A DNA stretch of 38,362 bases, from contig CAJWNO010000006.1 of NCBI GenBank assembly GCA_913044115.1, positions 1 to 38,362 on the forward strand. Reading direction: 5' to 3'. The translations under genes were made by a program, and so were the position numbers. Under the pieces are notes generated by a model, which ran no database searches, was not told the origin of the DNA, and saw only the letters and a list, made by a program, of their open reading frames with translations. Positions 29,703-38,362 of the stretch are shown here, piece after piece (position 1 is the first letter of the stretch; every line of letters starts with the position of its first letter). The DNA is from an uncultured Gammaproteobacteria bacterium. GTDB lineage: Bacteria > Pseudomonadota > Gammaproteobacteria > Magnimaribacterales > TMED112.

Positions 29703-30200
29703 ATGAGAAATTTAATTTTAATTTTACTTTTATCAATGGGCTTAAAAGCTGAGATGTCTGAAAATCAAAACGACTGGTATGTTGTTACTGACAGGGTCAT
29801 GGGTGGCTCTTCTAATCTTGATGCAGATTACAACGATGGAACATTCAAGATGACAGGTAATGTTGTCAAGAAAGATGGAGGTTTTGTGAGACTAGCGCAT
29901 AGACCTGAAGCATTGAGCAAAGATGCAAAGGGAATTAAATTTTTGGCACGTGGTAACAATGAAACGTACGAAGTTCACCTTACACTTAAGGGTGTAAAAA
30001 TGCCGCCATGGTCTTATATGAGTAAAACTTTTGAAGTTACAGAAGATTGGCAAGAGATCACTATCAATTTTGATGAATTCACAAAAAATGGCTACATGAT
30101 GGCATCTATGAAGCCTAGCAACATTAGAGAATTCAGTATTGCTGGCTATGGCAGAGACTTCGATGTTGATCTTGAATTCAAAAACGTAAAAGTTTTTTAA
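29703..30200 (+). CDS. CIA30 family protein
   Basis: DWYVVTDRVMGGSSNLDADYNDGTFKMTGNVVKKDGGFVRLAHRP; C-terminal REFSIAGYGRDFDVDLEFKNVKVF. Confidence 0.8.
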   Translation: MRNLILILLLSMGLKAEMSENQNDWYVVTDRVMGGSSNLDADYNDGTFKMTGNVVKKDGGFVRLAHRPEALSKDAKGIKFLARGNNETYEVHLTLKGVKMPPWSYMSKTFEVTEDWQEITINFDEFTKNGYMMASMKPSNIREFSIAGYGRDFDVDLEFKNVKVF

Positions 30201-30279
30201 TCAACCCTCTAAACCTTAAAACGATTGAAAAGTTTTTGAACTTTTTGTCCATTTTTGCCTCAAAAATATAGAGGGAAGA

Positions 30280-30426
30280 ATGAGCAAAAGTAACAGATTG
30301 CACAAATCAGAGCATGCTCGCAGCAGAAGACATGCAACAAAAAAAATAGTTGAAGATAGATTAGAAAACTTTTATCAGAAACTTAGAAAAGAAAAACTAA
30401 AGAAGAAAAAACAAAAAGTTCACTAA
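30280..30426 (+). CDS. Small highly basic protein, 48 aa (not in supplied ORF track)
   Basis: ATG with upstream gaGGGA; MSKSNRLHKSEHARSRRHATKKIVEDRLENFYQKLRKEKLKKKKQKVH. Confidence 0.6.
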   Translation: MSKSNRLHKSEHARSRRHATKKIVEDRLENFYQKLRKEKLKKKKQKVH

Positions 30427-30445
30427 ATAAAGTACTATACCGATA

Positions 30446-33022
30446 ATGAAAAAATCTTTTTTCATCTTCTTTATCTGCCTTTTATCTCAAGGTTATTCAG
30501 CACTTTACGCTAATGAAACTGAAGAGGTTGTTGTAACAGGTACATTATTAAAAGATGTTGAGTCTGATAGTTCTCCTGTTGAGCAAATAACTAGTGATGA
30601 TTTTGATGATCTAAATGTTAATAATATTGCTGAAATAACTAAGTACTTAAACAGCACTTCAGGATCACATTTTCAAACAAATGCTTTAGATGGCATTGAT
30701 CAAGGTATGAGCAACATAACTTTAAGAGGCTTAGATCATGCATCAACATTATTGCTCATAAATTCAAAGAGACATACCTTTGCTGGTACTCCTTCTGATG
30801 AAGGAGAAGGCTATATTGATGCAAACATAATCCCAGAAATAGCTTTTGAGAAAATTGAGATTCTAAAGGAGGGTGCTACTTCAATATATGGCTCAGATGC
30901 TGTTGCTGGTGTAGTGAACTTTTTGACCTATAAAAAATATGATGGCTTTAAAATTAGGTTTGGTGATCAAAGTACAGAGAATTACAACAATAAAGAAACC
31001 ACCTTTGGCTTAATTTTTGGCACCGAATTGCTTGGTTTTGATATGGTATTTGGTTACAACCAATTAGATAGATCGCCATTATCAGCAGCTGAAATTCCAG
31101 GGATTGCTGAGCTAGCTTTAAGCTCTTTAGGAAACACATTTATTGTCTCAGAAGCTGATCAAATAGATACAGGAATATATGCTGGAAGTTATGCCGCTGG
31201 AGAAGTCGTTCCTGACCCAAATTGCGAACTTAATGGTGGAGTTCTAGATGGATTTTGCAAATTTCTATATGGAACAAGATTTAATATCTTTAATGACGAG
31301 AATCACTCTAAATTTTATTTCAATCTTGCAAATAATAATCACAATTTAACATTAATTAATTCGAATGTTTCAGTTAACGACAATCCACAATCACCTTCCT
31401 ATCCGGCATTGCCATTCTTATCTAGATCCATTAATCCTGGCGAAGGAGGCAGTCCATTTAATGTGCCAGTTAAGTGGTATGGTAGACCATTAGGAGCTAG
31501 ATATGCTTCACCTATATCACCTAAAGATATTTCCCAATTTCATTTAAGCTACAGCTACTTTATCTCGCTAAATGATTTTGATGTAGATTTCTCTTTAACT
31601 ACGAGTGAGCATAGCAATGATCACAATAGGCCTGATATTATCGACTCTCGTTTTCAAGACGCATTAATAGGCCAAGGTGGCCCAAATGGTGATCAGACAT
31701 GGAATATTTTTATTCCAACTGAAAATTCACCAGAGCTTGTCGATTATGTAAGAGGAGCTGAAATATCCCAGAAAGTAGGAGATTTAACCACAATTGATGT
31801 GTTGGCTAGGTCTTCAATAAATGATTTTGATTACGTCTTAGGCCTTCAGTTAAATAATGAAAATCTTGATATTAAATATAACGATCTAGCACGAGCTGAA
31901 TTTGATCAAGACGGAAAAATAACTAAGACAGCAGATCTATTTTTTCTAGGTGGTGGAAAAAATGTTGGCGAAAGTAGAAATAAATATGCTGCCTTTATAG
32001 AGGGAGAACAACAATTTTTTAATTCTTTAGATTTTCGTATAGCTGCAAGGTATGAGTCATCAGACAACTTTTCTTCTCTTGATCCAAAGCTATCGCTTAA
32101 ATATAAACCATTTGATAATTTAGCTATTAGAGCATCTAAAGGAACTTCATTTGCAATGCCATCTATGGCGCAGATGTTTTCCAGTGACATAAATCTTGGC
32201 AGTGTAAGAGATCAAGATGCAAATATATTTGTAAGACAAGCGAGGATAGGTAATCCAGACCTAGAGCCTGCAACTGCTGTAAATTCGAATTTAGGAGTAA
32301 TTTTTAAAACAGATTTCAATAGATTAACCCTTGATTATTGGGAGATTGAATACGAAGACAGAGTGGTAGCACAAAGCGCTCAAGCCTTACTTCAGTCAGA
32401 TCCTCAAGGACCAAGTATTACAAGAAATACAGATGGTGACCTTATAGCAGTAACAACTACATATTTTAATGAAGAGACAACCGAGCTATCAGGCATTGAT
32501 TTAAGTTATGAACATTATATTGATTTAGATACTAATGGACTTCTGGATTTACGTTTAAAAGCAACTTCCTTTATTGAATTTTTAACACCTAATACTTCAT
32601 CAGATTCATCAAGTGAATTAATAAATCGTGTTGGTAAATTTAACTTTGATGCCAATACCCACTCTGTACCTAGAAATAGAATTAATGCATTTCTAAAATG
32701 GAAGTATAAGGATTATCAAACTGCCTTAAATGCCCGTTACATTAGTGGCTACAGGAATGATAGAACTATCCCAGAAAGTGCTTTAAATCTTGGTTATAGC
32801 AATAAGGTAAGCTCTCACCTAGTGTTCGATCTTTCTTTTGAAACACCAATTGGCATTTTATTTAATAATGTTAGCTTGGATGGAAAATTTGCTTTAGTTA
32901 ACCTATTCGATGAAAGTGCGCCAAGACTTTATGATGCTCCTGATTTTAGCTTTGACACAAGAACACATGACCCAAGAGGCAGAATGTTAAGCATTCAATT
33001 TGAGCTTGGACTTTTAGATTAA
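30446..33022 (+). CDS. TonB-dependent receptor, substrate unknown
   Basis: NETEEVVVTGTLLKDVESDSSPVEQIT; LRGLDHASTLLLINSKRH; ILKEGATSIYGSDAVAGVVNFLT. Confidence 0.9.
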   Translation: MKKSFFIFFICLLSQGYSALYANETEEVVVTGTLLKDVESDSSPVEQITSDDFDDLNVNNIAEITKYLNSTSGSHFQTNALDGIDQGMSNITLRGLDHASTLLLINSKRHTFAGTPSDEGEGYIDANIIPEIAFEKIEILKEGATSIYGSDAVAGVVNFLTYKKYDGFKIRFGDQSTENYNNKETTFGLIFGTELLGFDMVFGYNQLDRSPLSAAEIPGIAELALSSLGNTFIVSEADQIDTGIYAGSYAAGEVVPDPNCELNGGVLDGFCKFLYGTRFNIFNDENHSKFYFNLANNNHNLTLINSNVSVNDNPQSPSYPALPFLSRSINPGEGGSPFNVPVKWYGRPLGARYASPISPKDISQFHLSYSYFISLNDFDVDFSLTTSEHSNDHNRPDIIDSRFQDALIGQGGPNGDQTWNIFIPTENSPELVDYVRGAEISQKVGDLTTIDVLARSSINDFDYVLGLQLNNENLDIKYNDLARAEFDQDGKITKTADLFFLGGGKNVGESRNKYAAFIEGEQQFFNSLDFRIAARYESSDNFSSLDPKLSLKYKPFDNLAIRASKGTSFAMPSMAQMFSSDINLGSVRDQDANIFVRQARIGNPDLEPATAVNSNLGVIFKTDFNRLTLDYWEIEYEDRVVAQSAQALLQSDPQGPSITRNTDGDLIAVTTTYFNEETTELSGIDLSYEHYIDLDTNGLLDLRLKATSFIEFLTPNTSSDSSSELINRVGKFNFDANTHSVPRNRINAFLKWKYKDYQTALNARYISGYRNDRTIPESALNLGYSNKVSSHLVFDLSFETPIGILFNNVSLDGKFALVNLFDESAPRLYDAPDFSFDTRTHDPRGRMLSIQFELGLLD

Positions 33023-33061
33023 AAAACAATATTAATATAAAAATAGTTTAAGATTAGCCCT

Positions 33062-33877
33062 ATGAAGAAACACTTTATTGCACTAATTTTCCTTTCTTTT
33101 TTAAGCCACACTGAGATTAAAGAACATCAGGGGCTGCTAGCAACTTTGTTTGTGCAAAGTTCTGCTGAGTTCTATACAAATTCAGTCAGTGTTTATAAAG
33201 CTGCAGAATATCAGCTTGAATCAGCAGTCAAAGATGTGAGCTATTCAGCAGCAATTGAGCAAACAAAAGATTTTAGTGGTAAACCACCAGCTGTCATTCT
33301 GGATGTAGATCAAACAGTTTTGGATAACATCCCTTTTCAGGCTAGGAAAATTATGGATAGGTCTTTTTACCCAGATGGCTGGGATGAGTGGTGTATGGAA
33401 GAAAAAGCAACTTACATACCAGGTGTTGAAGATTTTCTCGCTAGAGCAGCTGAGTTGGGAGTAGAAGTATTTTTTGTAACCAATAGAACTGCTAATTTAG
33501 AAGAAGCTACAAAAAATAATCTTGAGAAATTAGGCTTTAAGTTTGCTAAAAAAATAGACCAGCTCTTGATGAGGTATGAAAGGGAAGAATGGGGCTCTAA
33601 CAAAAATACTAGAAGACAACACGTAGCTAAAGACTACAGAATTGTCATGATGATTGGAGATAACCTGGGTGACTTCGTAGATGATGAGGAAAACAGTTCT
33701 TCTCCGGACATTAGAATGGCAGCTGCAGAAAGATATTATGATATGTGGGGTAAATATTGGTTCATGCTTGCAAATCCAACTTATGGAGACTGGGAAGGTG
33801 CTTTAATTGATTTCAAATATGAAATTCCTAAATCAGAACAGCTTCAAATTAAATCCCAAGCACTAGATGTCAAATAA
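33062..33877 (+). CDS. HAD acid phosphatase / 5'-nucleotidase, e(P4)-like family
   Basis: PPAVILDVDQTVLDNIPFQARKI; FFVTNRT; MMIGDNLGDF. Confidence 0.88.
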   Translation: MKKHFIALIFLSFLSHTEIKEHQGLLATLFVQSSAEFYTNSVSVYKAAEYQLESAVKDVSYSAAIEQTKDFSGKPPAVILDVDQTVLDNIPFQARKIMDRSFYPDGWDEWCMEEKATYIPGVEDFLARAAELGVEVFFVTNRTANLEEATKNNLEKLGFKFAKKIDQLLMRYEREEWGSNKNTRRQHVAKDYRIVMMIGDNLGDFVDDEENSSSPDIRMAAAERYYDMWGKYWFMLANPTYGDWEGALIDFKYEIPKSEQLQIKSQALDVK

Positions 33878-35129
33878 GAGCAATTTTATTTTTCCATCAA
33901 TATCAAAAAATACTATCTTTTCAGGATTATTCTTCTTTTTCGTTCTCTTATCACTTTTTGTGCTAAGACCATTTAGACAGACCATTGCTGCTGATATAGG
34001 GACAGCAGATTTAACCTTTTTCTTATTTCTTGTAGTAATAGTGATGCTGTTGGTGAACCCAATCTATTCATATATGGTTTCAAGAATTAATCAAAGAAGA
34101 ATTGTTCTGTACATATATGGATTTTTCATCATTAATCTAATTGGGTTTCTAATTTCTTATACAATTTTTCCTTCGAGTTTTGCTGTCAAAGCAATTTTTT
34201 ACGTTTGGTACAATATTTTTAACTTTTTTCTAGTTGCAATTTTTTGGGCGATCACAGTAAATTCATTCAACATAGAGGGAGGCAAAAAATTCTTTGGTCT
34301 CATTAGTGCATGTGGCTCATTAGGTGCGGCATTTGGTGGGTTTCTTGTAGACTCTTACTTATACGATAAGCAGAATCTCTCTCTCGTCATAACTGTTATT
34401 ACTTTATCCCTTGCCATTTTTTTCTCATCTAAAGTTGAGAGAGAAGAGGTCAAACTAAGAGACAATAAATCTAGCGCTGTTGATGATATCTTCGAACAAT
34501 TTAAACAGATTAAACAAAATCCAATCATACGAAGTTTTGTTCTTTATGCTTTTACTTGGACCTGTTTATCAACAGCACTATGGTTTTTCCAATTAGAATT
34601 AGTCAATAGTTATACCGATGACTCAGCCATTAAAACTAGAGTATTTGGAAGGGCTGATTCAATTGTGCCAATAGTTACATTAGTCATTCAGTTGCTTTTT
34701 ACTTCATGGATCCTTAGATCAAGATTCTTAGGTATAAGATTCGTGTTAACTGTTTATGGGTTTTTATTCGCCTTAGGTTTTCTAGCAATTTCTGGCTATT
34801 TCTCAGAGTATCTTTTAAGCACAACTGGTCTGATGTTATTTTTAGTCCTCCAAGGAACAATGAGGCCATTTGAATATGGATTAAATAAGCCTGCAAGAGA
34901 AGCGGTTTTCACAACTCTTTCTTCAAAAGAAAAATATAAATCAACAGTATTCATCGATACATTCACAAACAGGTTTGGGGATGCTACTGGCGGTTTCTTA
35001 TTCAATTCACTGTTCTCCTTTGGTCTGGTGCTCTACACAGCTCCATTGGCAATAATACCTTTAGCACTATTCTTAATTGGGCTTGGTTGGAATATTTCTG
35101 GCAGTATCGAAAAAGGTAAAGCAGCGTAA
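33867..35129 (+). CDS. MFS-like multi-TM transporter (NTP/NDP exchanger-related group)
   Basis: About 12 TM segments; FVLRPFRQTIAADIGT; overlaps the phosphatase gene. Confidence 0.7.
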   Translation: MSNKSNFIFPSISKNTIFSGLFFFFVLLSLFVLRPFRQTIAADIGTADLTFFLFLVVIVMLLVNPIYSYMVSRINQRRIVLYIYGFFIINLIGFLISYTIFPSSFAVKAIFYVWYNIFNFFLVAIFWAITVNSFNIEGGKKFFGLISACGSLGAAFGGFLVDSYLYDKQNLSLVITVITLSLAIFFSSKVEREEVKLRDNKSSAVDDIFEQFKQIKQNPIIRSFVLYAFTWTCLSTALWFFQLELVNSYTDDSAIKTRVFGRADSIVPIVTLVIQLLFTSWILRSRFLGIRFVLTVYGFLFALGFLAISGYFSEYLLSTTGLMLFLVLQGTMRPFEYGLNKPAREAVFTTLSSKEKYKSTVFIDTFTNRFGDATGGFLFNSLFSFGLVLYTAPLAIIPLALFLIGLGWNISGSIEKGKAA

Positions 35130-35196
35130 AATACTGTAAATAATTCAGATATTGGTTGATATTTTCTGTTTCGTACATAGAATATTTGTTTCGATT

Positions 35197-35601
35197 ATGC
35201 TTACTAAAGACAAAATTTTAAAAGCTCCTAAGAAGAATTACATGAATAAGGAGCAACTAGCTTTCTTCCAGAATTTGCTTGAAGATCTAAAAAAAGAAAC
35301 TCTTTCCCACATCAGAGAAGCTAAAGATAGATTAAGTAACCCTCCATCATGTAGTGATGAAGTTGATAGAGCTCAACATGAAATTGACTCAATGCTTTTC
35401 TTAAGAATCGTTGAAAGAGAGTCAAAGCTGCTTCCGAAAATCGACAAAGCAATAATGCGAATCAAATCTGGAGACTACGGTTATTGTGTAGAAACTGGTG
35501 ATCCAATAGGTCTGCCAAGACTAATATCTAGACCAACTGCAGAGTTCTGTGCTGAAGTAAAAACAATCAACGAAGAAAAAGAAAAACACTTCGCCGACTA
35601 A
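35197..35601 (+). CDS. dksA: DksA/TraR-family transcription factor with partial zinc-finger Cys set (start trimmed)
   Basis: NKEQLAFFQNLLEDLKKET; DEVDRAQHEIDSMLFLRIVERESKLLPKIDKAI; GDYGYCVETGDPIGLPRLISRPTAEFCAEVK. Confidence 0.88.
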   Translation: MLTKDKILKAPKKNYMNKEQLAFFQNLLEDLKKETLSHIREAKDRLSNPPSCSDEVDRAQHEIDSMLFLRIVERESKLLPKIDKAIMRIKSGDYGYCVETGDPIGLPRLISRPTAEFCAEVKTINEEKEKHFAD

Positions 35602-35644
35602 ACAATTTTCATATTATTTTGTATTTGCTTATAATTTAGCAATT

Positions 35645-36082
35645 ATGAGTATGCTCAACAAAGTTACAGAACCTATTGCAGAAGCAAAAATGGGGATTTT
35701 ATCCGAATGGTCATTAAGAATTGTTTTAGCATATCTCTTTTTTTCACACGGGCAGCCAAAGCTTGGCGGACTAATGGATAACCCAGGTGAACCACTTGGC
35801 TTTGTAAAGAATTTATATTTCTTTTCAGATTTTCCTGTTATTTCTTCCTACTTAGCTACTATTGCAGAATTAGTTTTGATCCCCATATTTTTAATTGTTG
35901 GTGGCCTAAAATTTATAGGACCAACTGCAAAAGCCTTATCAACTTTAGGTGGTTTATTGGGTACTTTTGTAATGGCGGTAGTGATATTTGGTTTTCATTT
36001 CGGTGTCCTCGGAGAAACCTTTGCAGACGTGAAATACCAATTAGCACTATTTGCTATGTCGATTTACTTTTTATTTAAATAA
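35645..36082 (+). CDS. DoxX family membrane protein
   Basis: SLRIVLAYLFFSHGQPKLGG; multi-TM; LGGLLGTFVMAVVIFGFHF. Confidence 0.75.
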   Translation: MSMLNKVTEPIAEAKMGILSEWSLRIVLAYLFFSHGQPKLGGLMDNPGEPLGFVKNLYFFSDFPVISSYLATIAELVLIPIFLIVGGLKFIGPTAKALSTLGGLLGTFVMAVVIFGFHFGVLGETFADVKYQLALFAMSIYFLFK

Positions 36083-36085
36083 ACA

Positions 36086-36322
36086 TTGTTTAAACAAACT
36101 ACAGGAACAATAATTTCGTCTATCCTCATTGCTACAGTAATGACAGGGATCGTATCTTTTTTCGTAACAGCTATTAATAGCGATCAATTCCCGCCAAATC
36201 TTAGTGAATGGGTTAGGGCTTGGATGTTAGCATGGGCAATTGGTACACCTGGAGTCTTATTATTGTCACCATTATTTAAGAATGTCGGCTTAGCATTTTC
36301 TGACGATCCTAGAGATAAGTAG
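36086..36322 (+). CDS. DUF2798-like small membrane protein (TTG start)
   Basis: TTG start 3 nt after the DoxX stop; two TM segments; TVMTGIVSFFVTAINS...WVRAWMLAWAIGTPGVLLLSPLFK. Confidence 0.65.
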   Translation: MFKQTTGTIISSILIATVMTGIVSFFVTAINSDQFPPNLSEWVRAWMLAWAIGTPGVLLLSPLFKNVGLAFSDDPRDK

Positions 36323-36351
36323 TTGTAATTTTCATCATAGGTATTTATTAT
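36323..36351 (+). promoter_or_regulatory. Putative sigma70 promoter of tRNA-Ala
   Basis: TTGTAA - 17 nt - TATTAT, tRNA starts 13 nt downstream. Confidence 0.5.
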
Positions 36352-36363
36352 TTGTGTTCTTGT

Positions 36364-36439
36364 GGGGCTATAGCTCAGCTGGGAGAGCACCTGCTTTGCA
36401 CGCAGGGGGTCAGGAGTTCGAATCTCCTTAGCTCCACCA
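36364..36439 (+). tRNA. tRNA-Ala(TGC), CCA encoded
   Basis: GGGGCTA/TAGCTCC acceptor stem; CCTGC-TTTGCAC-GCAGG anticodon arm; AGTTCGAATCT T arm; encoded CCA. Confidence 0.96.
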
Positions 36440-36446
36440 CTTGAAG

Positions 36447-37229
36447 ATGGAATTAGAAGTTTATTTCGTTGATTCTTTTACCAGCAAAGTTTTTGGTGGA
36501 AATCCAGCAGGCGTAGTTTTTCATGAGCAAGATCTTACCCAAGATTTAATGCAATCAATTGCTGCAGAAAACAATCTATCAGAAACAGCATTTGTACATA
36601 CTTCTAATAACAACCGTATCAAGTTCTTTACTCCAGAATTGGAAGTTGATTTGTGCGGCCATGCAACTTTAGCTTCAGCCTTCACATATTTTCATTTCCT
36701 AAACACCTCAGCTGATGAGATAGTTTTTCAGGCCAATAGAAGCCACATCAAAGCTGTGAAAACAAACAATGGCATTACATTGTCATTACCAAAAGATGAA
36801 CCGATAAAAGTTGATGACATAAGTGCTTTTACCGAAGCATTGAATACAAAAGTACTAGAAGTCTATCGCGGTATAGATGACTTTGTAGCTGTACTTGAAG
36901 ATGAGGAAGCAGTAGAAAATAATAATCCTGACTTCAGTCTCATTAAGCATATGGATTCAAGAGGTTTGATAGTAACAGCCAAGGGCAATGAGGTAGATTT
37001 TGTTTCTAGATGGTATGGTCCTCAAACTGGTATTAATGAAGACCCAGCAACTGGCTCAGCTCATGCACTTTTAGCAACATATTGGTCTAAAGTCTTAAAT
37101 AAGCAGGCAATGAGTGCTCGACAGCTATCAAAAAGAGTAGGCCATTTAGACTGTGCAGTTAAAGAGGATCTTGTTGAAATTACTGGACAAGCAAAACTCT
37201 ATTTAAGAGGAACTCTGCAGGCTAGCTAA
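36447..37229 (+). CDS. PhzF family isomerase/epimerase (ATG at 36447; TTG at 36441 also possible)
   Basis: VYFVDSFTSKVFGGNPAGVVF; NNLSETAFV; FTPELEVDLCGHATLASA; EDPATGSAHALL. Confidence 0.9.
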   Translation: MELEVYFVDSFTSKVFGGNPAGVVFHEQDLTQDLMQSIAAENNLSETAFVHTSNNNRIKFFTPELEVDLCGHATLASAFTYFHFLNTSADEIVFQANRSHIKAVKTNNGITLSLPKDEPIKVDDISAFTEALNTKVLEVYRGIDDFVAVLEDEEAVENNNPDFSLIKHMDSRGLIVTAKGNEVDFVSRWYGPQTGINEDPATGSAHALLATYWSKVLNKQAMSARQLSKRVGHLDCAVKEDLVEITGQAKLYLRGTLQAS

Positions 37230-38243
37230 GTCTTGCTTCAACCAATTTCGCTGAGATTCAATTATTTCAATAATTCTTTGATTTAAGTCTTTATTGCTTG
37301 AATTCATTCTATATGCTTTTAGAAGGTACGGTAGGCCTCCAATAGAATCACCTAATTGAAGCAAGTTCATTCCACACATATAGTTATCAAAAACTGTGTA
37401 TGTGCTTTCACATATATATTCATATTCTTTAAAAACATTCATTTTATATGCCAAAGATAAGGTTCTATTTCTCACTTCCTCTACTACTTTTGGATCACCA
37501 CCTAAACTATAGGACTTGATGTAATTCTGAAGAGCAGTGTCTAGGTCATTAAGGTTTTCAGATGCAAATCCAAGCCAATAGAATTTGATGTAATTATCAT
37601 CAACACTTTCAGCCAGTTTTTTTAATTTTCCCCACTCCTTTTTCTTGATGAAGCTCATTGAACGGTCTAATTTTCTACTCTGAATATCAACATAGACTTT
37701 TCCATCCTCAAAGCCCTCCAATTCATATGTATATTTATGTGGGACATCACTTATCCTTACAGAAGAATCTAAATCATATTTATTTTTTCTTGCAGCGTTC
37801 AGAGAAGCAGTATTGAATACAGTACAATCCTCGTAAGGATATACACGATTTTCAATACATTTGCCTTCAATAACGTAATGGTTTGAGGTTGAGCCATCTA
37901 CTTCAATATCAAATGCAAGAATGACATAGCCCTCTGTACCTTTATTTTTTGCAGCAGAAGGATATTTAGGCATGCCCTTATATGAAGCTTTATACAACTG
38001 ATTTGCCTTCTTTTGATAAAGCACCTCACCCAAATTTTTAGTTTTAGTATCCCTGCAAGTCTCTAAGTAGATACAATCTTGATTCCGCAGAATAAGTTCT
38101 TTATGAAAATCTTTAAGTAAGTTTGCGTAAGCATTATCTAAATAAACAAAATCCTTATCCTCATATTGAACATCAACAGAATTTTCTTCACTTGAAACCA
38201 AAAAACATATTGAAAAAAGAAAATATGTAAAAATCTTAGACAT
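37203..38243 (-). CDS. Secreted protein with TonB C-terminal-like domain and TPR-like C-terminal region
   Basis: Signal peptide; PKYPSAAKNKGTEGYVILAFDIEVDGSTSNHYVI...FNTASLNAARKNKYD resembles TonB_C; helical-repeat-like C-terminal half. Confidence 0.65.
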   Translation of the reverse strand: MSKIFTYFLFSICFLVSSEENSVDVQYEDKDFVYLDNAYANLLKDFHKELILRNQDCIYLETCRDTKTKNLGEVLYQKKANQLYKASYKGMPKYPSAAKNKGTEGYVILAFDIEVDGSTSNHYVIEGKCIENRVYPYEDCTVFNTASLNAARKNKYDLDSSVRISDVPHKYTYELEGFEDGKVYVDIQSRKLDRSMSFIKKKEWGKLKKLAESVDDNYIKFYWLGFASENLNDLDTALQNYIKSYSLGGDPKVVEEVRNRTLSLAYKMNVFKEYEYICESTYTVFDNYMCGMNLLQLGDSIGGLPYLLKAYRMNSSNKDLNQRIIEIIESQRNWLKQDLASLQSSS

Positions 38244-38265
38244 ACTTATAGGATATAATAACTGA

Positions 38266-38362
38266 ATGAAAAATCTATCCTATGTACTAGTAGGCTTCCT
38301 CTTTGTCATGGGTTTATATTTTTTGTTTAATACATTCATTAGGGAAGAAGCAATGCCAAAAG
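38266..38362 (+). CDS. Partial ORF, N-terminal TM helix (runs off window)
   Basis: MKNLSYVLVGFLFVMGLYFLFNTFIREEAMPK; divergent from the TonB_C-like gene. Confidence 0.5.
   Translation, partial: MKNLSYVLVGFLFVMGLYFLFNTFIREEAMPK

Noticed and set aside
36184-36390. Minus-strand ORF beginning MLSQLSYSPTRTQ
   Set aside because: N-terminus is antisense to tRNA-Ala and the rest is antisense to the DUF2798-like gene
36447-37229. Phenazine or secondary-metabolite cluster suggested by PhzF
   Set aside because: PhzF-family proteins are widespread and no other biosynthetic genes are nearby

Overview
AT-rich, gene-dense, accessory-poor chromosomal segment, most consistent with a streamlined marine gammaproteobacterium (SAR86-like; the taxonomy is inference from gene content and gene order). 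It is mostly housekeeping: rpsU-yqeY, tsaD-folB-folK, a pepP/ubiH-family pair, maf-rpmB, dut, rpmE2, priA, tsaE-dNK-pcnB, adenosine kinase, hemL-hemG, erpA-anmK-M23-tyrS, gap, a dksA-like gene, and two tRNAs (Ile-GAT, Ala-TGC). The most interesting block is at about 25.04-28.51 kb. It is an apparent TPP-riboswitch-controlled thiamine acquisition operon: THI-box leader, TonB-dependent receptor, PnuC/PnuT-like permease, ThiK-like small-molecule kinase. The riboswitch fold appears to include both the Shine-Dalgarno sequence and the first base of the start codon. Other points of interest: all seven convergent gene pairs overlap tail-to-tail, three of them through a shared palindromic double-stop tetranucleotide. 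A tandem amidohydrolase paralogue lacks its HxH metal motif. A 48-aa very basic ORF is missing from the ORF track and has a sequestrable ribosome binding site. Both tRNAs are immediately upstream of protein genes. There are two zinc-sparing protein variants (L31, DksA). One protein combines a TonB C-terminal-like domain with a TPR-like region. No CRISPR, transposon, prophage or rRNA operon was seen. All family names rest on motif recognition; no searches were run.
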